Shown here piece by piece: positions 53,948 to 64,000 of a stretch of DNA of 64,000 nucleotides. Origin of the DNA: Diphasiastrum complanatum (taxonomy: Eukaryota > Streptophyta > Lycopodiopsida > Lycopodiales > Lycopodiaceae). Each line of letters starts with the position of its first letter. Within the stretch, counting starts at the first letter, position 1. A program made the position numbers and the translations under genes. The stretch covers positions 7,911,826 to 7,975,825 of the forward strand of contig CM055115.1 in NCBI GenBank assembly GCA_029204225.1, in the 5' to 3' direction. The notes under the pieces were generated by a model. The model saw only the letters and a list, made by a program, of their open reading frames with translations. It did not search any database and was not told the origin of the DNA.

Positions 53948-55386
53948 TCAAAGTGATACTGCGCCATAGTTCAGGATTTCCTTCACTTTATACGAGCCTT
54001 CCCCAGTAAACTTCAACTTACCCTTGATCAGCTTGGTTTTGTACATCAATGCAAGATCCCCTGCTTCTAGATCTTTCTTGTGCAATCGCCGATCGTGCCA
54101 TGCCTTGCGGCGGGCTTTCTTTGCTGCTAAGGCATGAACTGCCATCAATCGGGTTTCACATAATTTGTGCAACGCTTCATGACGAAGTTGTAAAGACTGA
54201 TCATCATTTAATCGTTCCGTTGCTGCTATGCGTAAAGATGGGATTAAACATTCAATTGGCATAACAACATCTTGACCATAAACCAGTTGAAAAGGTGTTT
54301 GATTTGTACTATTTCTGTAAGCAGTTCTGAATGCCCATAATGCTATATACAGTTTATGTTCCCAATCGGAGCGACTCGCTTCAACTGTCTTTGTAATAAT
54401 GGTGCAAAGAATCTTATTAGAGGATTCAGCTTGGCCATTCCCTCTGGGATAATAGGGAGTACTAAATCTGTGTATAACAAAAAAATCTTTCAGTAAACAC
54501 TTTATTGTTTGATTAACAAAGTGTGTACCCCGATCACTGACAATTTCAATCGGACATCCGAATCTGATTATAATATTTTCATATAGAAACTTGGCCGTAG
54601 ATTTCGCATCAGCCACTTTGACAGCTTTGGCTTCAACCCACTTGGTCATATAATCAGTTGCGACGATAATGTATCGGGCCTGAGATCCTTGAGCAGCGGG
54701 ATGAATAGGACCAACATAATCCAGTCCCCATTTTTCAAATGGTGCTTGTGATAAAACCGGATGTAAGGGTTCATAATTCTGTCGAGTAGGCCGTCGTGCT
54801 CGCTGGCAGACATCACATGTCTGAATAGAATTTTCTGTGTCCTTATGAAGCGTAGGCCACCAACAACCAGATTGCAAAAGTTTGCGAACAATAATATCTG
54901 TAGAGAAGTGTCCTCCACCCATGCCATCATGTGAAAACATGATTAGATCTGGCACTTCATGCGGTAAAACACATCTTCGTAAAATATTATCTGATCCACG
55001 ACGATACAATTGTCCTGCAATTAATTGATAAGGTTGAGCCTTATGAATCAATTGTCTTTTTTGTACTTTTGTCAAAGAGTCATTCCGTTGCCCTAGCATC
55101 AGGTACTTAGCAATATCTGCCGCCCACTCAGGTACTGCTTCAACATAGAACAACGCAGCATCTGACAGTTTATCATCCACTTCAGTAACTGGTGTGGATT
55201 CAATTCGTGAAACGTGATCGGCTAGATAATGTTGCTTCCCCTTTCTGACCACAATTCGAAAGTCAAATTCAGTCAATAATAATAACCATCTTGCAATACA
55301 TCCAGTATTATATGTCTTATTTACCAAGTAAAGTAACGGTTGATGATCCGTATAAAATACAAAGTGCGTTGCTGGACTACATTTGC
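53948..55386 (-). pseudogene. Gypsy element G: RNase H end and integrase
   Basis: The minus strand begins within RNase H (THFVFYTDHQPLLYLVNKTYN), continues through the linker (AALFYVEAVPEWAADIAKYL) to an integrase with finger His133, His140, Cys171, Cys174 and catalytic Asp203, Asp265, Glu301 (numbered from 55327), a DX35E arrangement. The C-terminal part (YKTKLIKGKLKFTGEGSYKV) shows no chromodomain. The 459-codon frame is open. An in-frame TAG lies just upstream (about 55373), and RT with most of RNase H is deleted: sequence right of 55390 is already the protease-RT linker. The integrase type is Athila/Tat-like. Same family as 15408-16985. Confidence 0.92.
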
Positions 55387-55389
55387 TTG

Positions 55390-56480
55390 TTCTTTTTCGA
55401 AAGGACTTGTCTTGGATCTTCGTTTAGTCTTCTTAGCAGGAATTGATCGTGGAGGTGATGACTTTCAAGATAATAAATCTTTCTTCTCAGGTGAAGACTT
55501 CCTAGACGATGATGTCTTGTTGGAGATCTGACTTGAAGAATCATTCTTGACTTTTCCCTTGCCTTTATCCAGTAGAGGTGGCACTTTTTTAAAATCGATC
55601 TTTTGAGGAGGATTTTCCCATTTCAGGACCGTATTATAATGTTGCTTTGCTTGTTTCTTCGTCATCAAACCTGTCATCCTGTCTCCCTTCAATATAACTG
55701 CTTTGGAAGATTTGATTGTTGGTTCATCAGAAACATTACGCACTCCAAATCTGGTCGGATCCATATGATGTAGAATCTGTTCATCCGTAAGTTCTGCATT
55801 GCCATCATAAGTTAAGGCATGGCTCATTGGTATGAGATCATCCTCAATTGGATCTGGTATAGGTTCCGTTGATATCCAAGCTACATTCAGCACATTTAGT
55901 GGAAACGTGATTGGCGTATCTAAAGTTCGATCTAACAAGGAAATCTCACTCATCTCTGATTGAATATCTTGTTGACACATATATCCTGCTGTACAATCAA
56001 TTGTTGCAAGAGCTTCGTTCCAATTGACAATATCCGTTTGAGAATCGTAGTGAACTCCCAATTTTTTCTCTGGTCGATCACAAGTGTGATCCGTTGTTGA
56101 TGAATCGTCATCCACTTTTTGAACCGCTGGCTTGATAGTCCAAGTCATAGGATCAATTTTAACTGCCCCTTCACGATTTTCAAAAGTGATTTTGCCGGTA
56201 CCCCAGTTATGAATTACTTGCGCAACTCGTAACCATGGACGTCCTAAGAGAACTCGGTAGACATTTGGTGCTTCTGCTAAGTCCATCACGACGAAAGTAA
56301 TGATGAATTGTACTCCTGCAATCCTGACAGATATATCTTCCACCATTCCTCGTGGACGAATCGTCGTTTGATCAGCTAGCTTAATAGCAAAAGTAGCAGG
56401 CTTAATCTTTGTAAGGTCCCATTTTGTACATAGCTTTGTAAAAATTAGGTTAACTCCTTAACCAGCGTCTATCACGGCTT
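55390..56480 (-). pseudogene. Gypsy element G: aspartic protease and linker
   Basis: The minus frame contains the retroviral-type protease motif as AVIDAG immediately followed by a TAA (about 56458) and GVNLIF, then LADQTTIRPRGMVEDISVRIAG and the C-terminal LLGRPWL. A long acidic linker follows (DRPEKKLGVHYDSQTDI and on) and ends in a Lys/Ser-rich stretch. The stop right after the catalytic Asp motif kills the copy. The 293-codon open part (56346-55465) is the body of this region. Confidence 0.8.
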
Positions 56481-56632
56481 AGAAAATTGTCTATGTTGTA
56501 TCGGTAGAGTGATATTCTTTTGTTCACTTTCCCAAGCGGCTCCAACATGGTAATCATTGTTAGATTCTTCAAATCTAGCACAAAACAGAGGCTCCTGATG
56601 GTTTTCTGATTCTTCTTGAGCTAAATTTTACG

Positions 56633-57420
56633 CTAAACTTCTTTTGCGTTTGTCACCAACTTTAGGAACTCTCCCAATGAAATATTGATCTTGCTAGACA
56701 AAATATTCATGAGTAATTCTGTATGCGGTGCTTCCGATTCAGTCATCTTGAAGGGTTTTTCGTGATGATATAATTGATCATTCATATTCGTACGTAAATT
56801 TCTTGGAGGATGCAATTGTGAAGACCGAACTTCAGCTGTTACTTTAGCAGCTTCAAGTTCCTTTTCTTCTTGCAGATGTTTAATCCATTGTCTCATATCT
56901 TGATATCTTCGTTTTTCTGCATTAAGATTCGGATAGACTTTCGATGTTGTTGGTGTATCGTTCAATGGTATAGAATCAGCAGGTACTGAATCCACTGCTG
57001 GTTCTTTTTTATTTTGTTCTCTGGTGACCACCATCAAGGGTGCACTTGGTTTATTATGAGCTACCGATCCTTGCTTGATTGTTATCAAATTTACAGGTGC
57101 TGTAGCTGGTGGTGGCTTCGGTCTTGCTGGACAGTCTTTATAGCAATGCCCATATCCACAGTATTGACAGAATGGTACAAATTTTTCTTTATTTGGGCAT
57201 TTTGCAACTCTATGATTTTCTCCACATGCAAAGCATCCAAGTGGTGCTCTGGCCCAATTTCTCGAGGCTTGTTGTTGAGCAGCAGCATAAATGGCATACT
57301 GTTCTGAAGATCCACCTTCCTGATCATTACCATAGCTCCATTGCTCAGCTCTTCCGTAAGGTTCTGGTTTCATCAAATCGGCAGGAGGAGCGGAGTATTT
57401 TGGTGGGGCAGGCAAAGCTA
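56633..57420 (-). pseudogene. Gypsy element G: Gag C-terminal part with two zinc knuckles
   Basis: The 260-codon minus frame is open from 57415. Two knuckles of the form CX2CX3HX4C lie at residues 61-73 (CFACGENHRVAKC) and 83-95 (CQYCGYGHCYKDC), one residue shorter than the usual CX2CX4HX4C. Before them is a Pro/Gln-rich, Tyr-rich stretch (PAPPKYSAPPADL). Gag binds and packages RNA. The frame is cut at 57420 by insertion of element E, so the N-terminal Gag should lie right of the window. It is separated from protease by stops near 56630. Confidence 0.85.
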
Positions 57421-58110
57421 TGAGAAAAGTACAGTACTAAGGACCATAAATGGATCTTTGAATGATCCACAAGGTGATTGTATGCTTGTTAAAAAATCTA
57501 TCAGAAACTAGTCATAAGAAAACAAGATCTAGTTTAGCAGCTTGATAGAAAACAAGTAGAGACAATCAAAGCATTGATCAAATAGTCTAATCCAACTCCA
57601 CACGTGTGGAAACAAGGCTGTAGTACGGCCTGTAGACAGTGTTTACAAAGTGCCAAAGCTGGGTTTCATTGAAAAATAGAGTAATCACCATACAATGAGA
57701 GGAAACTCGAGTTTCTCCTTGAGGCTCAAAAAAGTTTCTATCTTCTCACTATGGAGAATGGAAATACATAGTAAAACACACTTCCTTTGAAAAGTTAGGT
57801 GAAAATCCAGCATGTAATAAGGAAGTAGACTCCACTTTCTTGTCCTAATGTGAAAACCCTAGCCTAGATCCAAGAGTCATGCTTGGTAGGTGCATGGTAG
57901 GTACAAATCTCATCATAAATCATGGTCTAGATCCTACAAAGTAGGAATCACTACCAAATAGACACAACCACTCCTCTTGACTCGTGGTAACCTACTTTAG
58001 GTGTGTATGTACAAGTGGCACTTTGGCCATTCAAGTAATTAACAAACAATATTGACAAAATGTACAATATTCTACATGGCTAGATTTGCCAATGTAGGCA
58101 ATTTTTCACA
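57421..58110 (-). repeat. 3' LTR of copia element E
   Basis: 690 bp, TGAGAAAAGTACAG...AATTTTTCACA. The left end matches the LTR starts of A and F in style (TGTGAAAAATACAG). On the minus strand it starts right after the purine tract GAGGAGGAG. It contains the palindrome TCCACACGTGTGGA at 57597-57610. The left flank AGCTA (57416-57420) should recur right of the window as target duplication. Confidence 0.85.
57597..57610. promoter_or_regulatory. G-box palindrome in element E LTR
   Basis: TCCACACGTGTGGA, a perfect 14-bp palindrome with outer bases different from those in families A, B and F. Confidence 0.5.
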
Positions 58111-61100
58111 CTCCTCCTCAAATCTAGCCTTGGAGATCACAATGCTTTTATCAATAACTCCAATTGAAGATCTAAGCTTGACAAATGAATCTTTAGGTAA
58201 AAGTTTAGTAAACAAATCAGCCAAGCAACTTGATGATGGCACGTGTTGGAGCTTGATCTCTTTAGCTTGCACTTTTTCCCTCACGAAATGATGAGCAATT
58301 TCGATGTGTTTGCTCCTTGCATGAAATGTAGGATTAGTTGCAAGTGATTGGGCTGATTGGTTGTCACAATAGATGATAGGGATCTCCTCCTCCATGACAT
58401 GAAGCTCCACCAATAGCCTTTTGAGCCACAAGACCTCCTTGCATGTTGATGTCAAGGCCTTGTATTCGGATTCTATGGAAGATAGGGAGATGGTATCTTG
58501 CTTTTTGGAAAGCCATGATACTACTCCATCACATAGAAAGGTGGCAAAGGCACTTGTTGATCTTCTATCCACTTTGTCACCTGCAAAATCCGAGTCACTG
58601 TAGGCTCTTAAGCCAAGATTAGTTCCTCTATAGAAAATACCAAAATTCTTAGTGAATGAAATGTATCTAAGAACTCTTTTGGCCATCTTCCAATGTGAAA
58701 CTAGAGGACTTTGCATGAATTGGCTTAACTTTCCAGCACTATAACTAAGATCAGGTCTAGTTATAGTTAAATAGATCAAGGAGCCAATAAGCCTTCTATA
58801 TAATGTGATGTCCTCAAAGGATGCTTCATCACAACCAATAGATGCTTTTACATGTTGCTCCATTGGTGTCTCAATGCCTTTACAATTCTTCATTCCAAAT
58901 CTATCTAGGATGGATGTAGCATATTTAGATTGACAAATGAAGCTAAAATCACATCCTCTAATAACCTCTATTCCAAGAATGAAGCTCAATAGGCCGAGAT
59001 CTACCATCTTAAACTCTTTTGCTAAAGCAATTTTTACATCTCTAATTCCATCTAGATCATTATCACTCAAGATAATGTCATCTACATACAAAACAAGAAT
59101 AATGATCATGCCATCATGAAAACTTATATACAATGATGGATCATGGGCACTCATTACAAAATTGATGGAAATGAGAAAAGAGTTTAGCCTAGAGTACCAT
59201 GCTCTAGGTGTTTGCTTGAGCCCATAAAGGCTCTTCTTCAAAAAACACACCTTTCCTTCATGATTTGCCTTGATGAAGCCCTCGGGTTGCCTCATGTAGA
59301 TCTCCTCCTCCAAATAACCATTGAGGAATGCATTTGTGAAGTCAAGTTGGAATAGCTCCCAATTGAAGGTTGTAGCAAGACTAATGATCAACCTGATAGT
59401 AACAAGCTTAGTCACAGGAGCAAAAGTCTCATCATAGTCAATGCCTTTGGTTTGTAAAAAACCTTTGGCAACAAGCCTAGCTTTATGCTTGCTTATTGAT
59501 CCATCTTGATTATACTTCAATCTAAACACCCACTTGCAATCAAGAGGTTTCTTCCCTTGAGGAAGATCCACAAGATCCCAAGTATGATTCTCAATAAGAG
59601 CATCAAACTCTACTTGCATAGCATCCATCCAACTTTTAGACTTACAAGCATCTTCATAGCATGTTGGCTCATCTAACAAAGAAGTAAGAAAGGTGTAAGA
59701 TGTGAAAGATGATGAGCCTTCCCTTTGATCACCTTGACCATCATAGGTGAGCCTCAATGGCTCGGATCTTGCCCTTGTAGATCTTCTTGGAGTTCTTGGA
59801 GTTCTTGCATCTTGAGGTGGATCCTCAAGTTCTTCTTCACTTGGAAGCTCCTCCTCCATCCTAGCATGATCCTTGGCATCAAGATGATTAGTAGCATTAT
59901 CATCCAAATCACAAGCATGTCCTTCATAAAAAATAACATCCCTACTCACTATCACCTTGCTAGTCATGGGACTGAAGACTCTATAACCTTTGCTATTCTC
60001 ACCATATCCCACAAAGATGCCTTTGATGGATGTTGCATCATCCTTCCTTCTCTTATCCAAGGATTGGTGTACATAGCAAGTGGATCCAAAAACTTTGAGA
60101 TCTTTGAGATTGGGCTTCTCTCCAAATAGAGCTTCAAATGGTGTGATTCCTCCAATGGCTAGGTTTGGCAATCTATTGCACAAATAGTTAGCACAAGTTA
60201 TTGCTTCACCCCAAAATGGTTTGGATAGAGAAGCATCTAGCCTTAAGGCCTTATCACACTCACAAAGAGATCTATTTCTTCTCTCACTCACTCCATTTTG
60301 TCGAGGGGTGTATGGACATGACAACTCCCTCTTTATGCCATTAGAAATACAAAAGTCAATCAACTTATTGGAGACATATTCACCTCCATTATCACTCCTT
60401 AATACCTTAATCTTGGTACTAAGTTGATTTTCTACCAAAGTCTTGAACTTTACAAAAGAATCAAACACCATTGATTTGCTAGACAAGAGGTACATCCAAC
60501 AAAATCTAGAATAGTCATCAATGAAGACTACATAGTACTTGGCACCACCATTAGACTCATGTGAAAAACTATGAACATCCGAATGGATGAGTTCAAGATG
60601 AGAGTTTGATCTTGATGTAGATCTTGAGAAAGGTAGCTTGTGAGCCTTTGAGAGGCTGCATGCTTCACATCTCTTCCCACACTTTGACAAATGCTTGGGG
60701 AGTCCAACTGCAAGCTCCTTTGTAGCCATAGATTCCATGGCTTTGTAGTTGGGGTGGCCCAACCTTTTGTGCCACAGTTCCACCTTTGATAGCTCCACCT
60801 TTGCCAAGTTAACACTCTCCACTGCAATATTAGCATCAAGCTTAAACAATCTACCTTGCTTAAAGCCTTTGGCTATACATTCATCATTTCTAAGGATGGA
60901 ACAAACTCCATGCTTAAATTGTACATCTAGGCCATTATCCATTAATTGGCCAACACTAAGCAAATTCTTGGTTAACTTAGGAACATAAAGAACATTATCT
61001 AGATTCATCCTTTTGGATGATCCCACATACAAGGGAATTGTTCCTATTCCACTTATCTTACATTCTTGACTACTTGCAGTATAGATTGATCTATGTAAGT

Positions 61101-61267
61101 CATTGTAAGAAAGTAAGGTGGAGAATATGTCCTTTTGATATGTCATGTGGGAACTTGCCCCACTATCAATCCACCAAGAATCATTGGTGTTGCTCTTGGA
61201 TGATGGTGGTTTGTTGGAAACCATCAAGGATGACTCTTCATCCTCCTCTTCCTCCTGATGTGCAATG
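58072..61267 (-). CDS. Copia element E pol polyprotein, open but lacking visible Gag
   Basis: One minus-strand frame of over 1,060 codons. Numbered from 61287, protease Asp is 41 (DSGASSHMT). Integrase has WHKRLGHPN, CEACSLSKAH and catalytic Asp237, Asp299 and Glu335 (DX35E). RT has GCKWVFRLKYN-type DCKWVFRLKYN and YVDD at 734-737. RNase H has DSDFAGDKVDRRSTSAF and SSIESEYKAL. The stop lies 36 nt inside the 3' LTR, so the last dozen residues are LTR-encoded. The first seven residues of the open frame come from the LTR of element F: E is split at 61267, and its Gag and 5' LTR should continue beyond F, right of the window. Apart from that insertion, pol looks intact. Confidence 0.93.
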
Positions 61268-61468
61268 TGTGAAAAACTCAGATCCAAAAGATGCTAAAGT
61301 TTCATAAAGATCTTGGCCATGGAAGTTATGCACATCTAGATTGAAAAAATGATAGAAATTGTGATGTTAAGCATACTAAACATCAACTAAACATCAAAAT
61401 CTGATCATAAGCTTCCACAAACAGAAACTTGCTGTCCCTGTCCGTACTTCAGAGCCTACAACCTGCAT

Positions 61469-61482
61469 TTCACACGTGTGAA
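61469..61482. promoter_or_regulatory. G-box palindrome in element F LTR
   Basis: TTCACACGTGTGAA, identical to the site in elements A and B. It lies downstream of the TATA box, as in family B. Confidence 0.55.
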
Positions 61483-61628
61483 GCCATAGCAACAAAGAAA
61501 TCACAATTCTAGTGGCTAGAATGCAAGATATGAACAAAAAAGTGAGAGAGAAGAAGATGGACCTTCAAAGAGCATAACATTCATTCAATAGAATGAAAAT
61601 GAGATGTGTACATACTCGTGGAGATGGC

Positions 61629-61636
61629 TATTTATA
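61629..61636 (-). promoter_or_regulatory. TATA box of element F LTR
   Basis: The minus strand reads CTGCTATAAATAGCC. Confidence 0.5.
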
Positions 61637-61915
61637 GCAGCCATAGTGCCTCTTGGCCACTTGTCTTATGATAGGCTAAAATTGGGGTCCAATAGGATTC
61701 ACCCATATACCTAGAAATTTGGTCAAATAGGAATGCACCAAATTATGAGCCAATAGAAGAGCTCCACACTCGACCTCCTCTAATTAATGTGACCTCAAAA
61801 GTAGTGTACACATACTTTGGGCCTCTACATACATGTATGAACCTATCTCTAACTTTTATTTGGCCATAGGCCTACAAAATCTCAAGTTAGGAAAATACTA
61901 CTAGTTGACAATTTT

Positions 61916-64000
61916 TCACACTCCCTCTTCAACTAGTTTTAGCATAGATTTAGAAAGTACACCAAGACTTGTTCTATGCTTGAAAAATAAGTCCTTTCCC
62001 AATGCTTTGGTAAAGATATCAGCCACACATTCCTTTGATGGGACATGTTCAAGCTTGATCTCTTTTGCCAACACTTGTTCTCTCACAAAATGGTAAGCCA
62101 CCTCGATATGTTTGCTCCTTGCATGGAAAACCGGATTGCTTGCTAGACTTTGGGCTGAAAGGTTGTCACAAAAGATGATTGGACTCTCTGAAAAATCCAG
62201 CAAATGAAGCTCCATAATCATCCTCTTGATCCACACCATCTCCTTTGTGCATGATGTCAAAGCTTTGTACTCGGCCTCACTAGAAGAAAGTGATATAGTT
62301 GCTTGTTTCTTCGACATCCATGAGATAGCTCCATCACCTATGAAAATAGCATGTGCATTTATGGATTTTCTATCCATAAGGTCTCCTGCAAAATCTGAAT
62401 CTGAAAAACCAAATAAGTTAGGTGATGAGCCTCTATAAACAATGCCAAAATCTTTTGTTCCCGAGATGTATCTCAAGATCCTCTTTCCTAGTTTCCAATG
62501 TTCTATGCTAGGATCTTGCATGAATTGGCTTAATCTACCAACACAATAAGATAAATCAGGTCTTGTGATGGTTAGATATATAAGAGAACCTATTAGCTTC
62601 CTATAGAGAGTAATGTCCTCGAAGGATCTTTCATTACCTCTTATAGTTAGCTTTACATGTGATTCCATAGGTGTATCAATAGGATTTGCATCTACCATAT
62701 GAAATCTATTGAGAATAGAAATAGCATACTTCTCTTGTGAAATAAAAGTGATTTGAGAAGTTCTAATTACTTCTATTCCTAAGATATAGCTCAAAAGACC
62801 AAGATCATGCACTTCAAATTCCTTTTTTAGTGCTTTCTTGATATCTTCTATATCTTCCTTGTTCCCTCCACTTAAAATAATGTCATCCACATAAATTAGA
62901 AGGATTGTAACATCATTAGCACTAATTCTAAAGTAAAGTGAATGATCATACTCACTCATAGTGAAGTTTTGAGAAAGTAGAAAAGAGTTAAGCCTAGCAT
63001 ACCAACTCCTTGGTGCTTGCTTAAGACCATACAAACTTTTTTGTAGAAAACACACATGATTAGGCTTGCTATGAGAAACATAGCTCTCGGGTTGCTCCAT
63101 GTAGACTTCCTCTTCAAGATCACCATTCAAGAAAGCATTAGAAATGTCTAATTGCCAAAGATCCCATCCATAAAGAGTTGCAAGGGAAATGATTACTCTT
63201 ATGCTCACCATCTTTGCCACGGGTGCAAAGGTTTCCTCATAGTCAATGCCATGCTCTTGAGCATAACCTTTAGCCACCAACCTTGCCTTCAACTTGTTGA
63301 TAGATCCATCTTGATTTGTCTTTACCTTGAAGATCCATTTGCATCCAATTGCACTTTTGCCCTTTGGAAGCTCCACCAATCTCCATGTGTTGTTCTTCAT
63401 AAGTGCTTCAAACTCAAGATCCATTGCTTGGATCCATTCCTCTTCTTGCCTTGCTTCATCTACACATGAAGGTACATCAAAAGAAGTTAGGAAAGCATAG
63501 TTGGATCCATCCACCACTTGCTTACCTTTGCCATCATAAGTGAGCCTTGAGGGTTTCACTTTATGCCTTGGAGTTCTCCTTGGAATTTGACTTGAAGAGG
63601 CTTCTTCAACATCCACATCCAATGTGTCATCAACTCCATTGTCATCAAGCACATTAGTTGCAACAACACCATCATCACTTGAAACAACTTTTGGAATGTT
63701 ACCTTCATCAAAAATGACATCCCTACTTGTGAACACTTTCTTGATTGAAGGAACATAAATCCTATATGCTTTGCTTACTTCACTATAACCAACAAAAATG
63801 CCCTTTCTTGAAGATGGATCCTCCTTAGTTCTATCATCAAGAGTAATGTTGAAGTAGCAAATGCATCCAAAAGTTCTTAGAAACTTGACATTAGGCTTCG
63901 TACCAAACAAAGCTTCAAAAGGGGTTTTTCCTTCCAATACAACACTTGGCCATCTATTGCATAGGAAATTTGCACACAACAAAGCATCACTCCAAAAAGG
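61916..64000 (-). CDS. Copia element F pol, C-terminal part, open to the window edge
   Basis: The minus-strand frame is open from the right edge to the stop at 61918-61916. It starts within the integrase C-terminal part (PFWSDALLCANFLCNRW, TFGCICYFNI, RKGIFVGYSEVSKAY), then hinge (SSQIPRRTPRHKVKPSRLTYDG), RT (GCKWIFKVKTNQDG, YVDD at 62893-62882), and RNase H (DSDFAGDLMDRKSINAHAIF, SSSEAEYKAL). It ends VEEGV like element A, with the TGA formed by LTR bases 3-5 and the purine tract as the last codons. No lesion seen. The rest of the element lies outside the window. Closely related to element A. Confidence 0.93.
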   Translation of the reverse strand, partial: PFWSDALLCANFLCNRWPSVVLEGKTPFEALFGTKPNVKFLRTFGCICYFNITLDDRTKEDPSSRKGIFVGYSEVSKAYRIYVPSIKKVFTSRDVIFDEGNIPKVVSSDDGVVATNVLDDNGVDDTLDVDVEEASSSQIPRRTPRHKVKPSRLTYDGKGKQVVDGSNYAFLTSFDVPSCVDEARQEEEWIQAMDLEFEALMKNNTWRLVELPKGKSAIGCKWIFKVKTNQDGSINKLKARLVAKGYAQEHGIDYEETFAPVAKMVSIRVIISLATLYGWDLWQLDISNAFLNGDLEEEVYMEQPESYVSHSKPNHVCFLQKSLYGLKQAPRSWYARLNSFLLSQNFTMSEYDHSLYFRISANDVTILLIYVDDIILSGGNKEDIEDIKKALKKEFEVHDLGLLSYILGIEVIRTSQITFISQEKYAISILNRFHMVDANPIDTPMESHVKLTIRGNERSFEDITLYRKLIGSLIYLTITRPDLSYCVGRLSQFMQDPSIEHWKLGKRILRYISGTKDFGIVYRGSSPNLFGFSDSDFAGDLMDRKSINAHAIFIGDGAISWMSKKQATISLSSSEAEYKALTSCTKEMVWIKRMIMELHLLDFSESPIIFCDNLSAQSLASNPVFHARSKHIEVAYHFVREQVLAKEIKLEHVPSKECVADIFTKALGKDLFFKHRTSLGVLSKSMLKLVEEGV

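Larger units (their letters stand above)
61268..61920 (-). repeat. 3' LTR of copia element F
   Basis: 653 bp, TGTGAAAAACTCAGATCC...ACAATTTTTCACA, close in length and ends to the element A LTR (655 bp, TGTGAAAAATACAGATCC). Minus-strand TATAAATA at 61636-61629, palindrome TTCACACGTGTGAA at 61469-61482, about 157 bp downstream. The flank CAATG (61263-61267) is the expected target duplication in element E. Confidence 0.9.

Overview
The window is nuclear DNA of a land plant with a large, repeat-rich genome. The evidence is an almost unbroken succession of LTR retrotransposons of plant types: Ty1/copia elements primed by initiator-methionine tRNA, a Ty3/gypsy chromovirus with a chromodomain, and non-chromoviral gypsy elements of Athila/Tat character, one of them with a second RNase H. 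I found no host gene, rRNA, tRNA gene or CRISPR array. The species cannot be fixed from the sequence; a fern, lycophyte or gymnosperm would fit, but that is a guess.

Layout. 1-5,400: a possible LTR with the tail of an unknown ORF, a broken chromovirus integrase-chromodomain gene with its 3' LTR, a copia scrap, a 16-bp tandem repeat and a G/T-rich degenerate array. 6,440-15,407: an LTR-like block, then the 3' part of a copia element (family B) split by a complete, very young copia element (element A, 8,147-14,578, 655-bp LTRs with two differences seen, TGGAT target duplication, 1,317-codon open polyprotein). 15,408-23,262: gypsy RT/RNase H remains (family G), a promoter-like block with a (GA)n tract, a low-complexity block, then a second B element with 5' LTR, PBS and decayed gag-pol, cut off in RT. 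23,800-26,995: deleted copia fragment and an inverted, internally deleted gypsy family C copy. 27,000-32,600: mostly unrecognised sequence, a decayed ORF cluster of unknown family and a copia scrap between two direct repeats.

32,640-40,260: a tandem gypsy family C array, IN-RNaseH-LTR-(deleted RT)-RNaseH-IN-RNaseH-LTR, interrupted by an 821-bp solo LTR. Its distinctive feature is a second, plant/archaeal-type RNase H downstream of integrase. 40,768-43,111: further gypsy and copia scraps, including a copia RT fused directly to a primer binding site. 45,420-46,585: a decayed gene with a GHTH-[EK]-DID motif, probably transposase-derived. 46,573-50,992: a decayed copia element (D). 53,948-64,000: a three-level nest, in which gypsy element G is interrupted in gag by copia element E, and E is interrupted by copia element F, which runs off the right edge.

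These genes act as the standard retrotransposon set: Gag packages RNA, protease matures the polyprotein, RT/RNase H copies RNA to DNA from a tRNA primer, and integrase inserts it. Element A has all of them open. E (pol) and F (visible part) are also open and may be recently active. The most unusual signals are the post-integrase RNase H of family C, a palindrome built on CACACGTGTG shared by several different LTR families, and polyprotein stop codons that lie inside the LTR.
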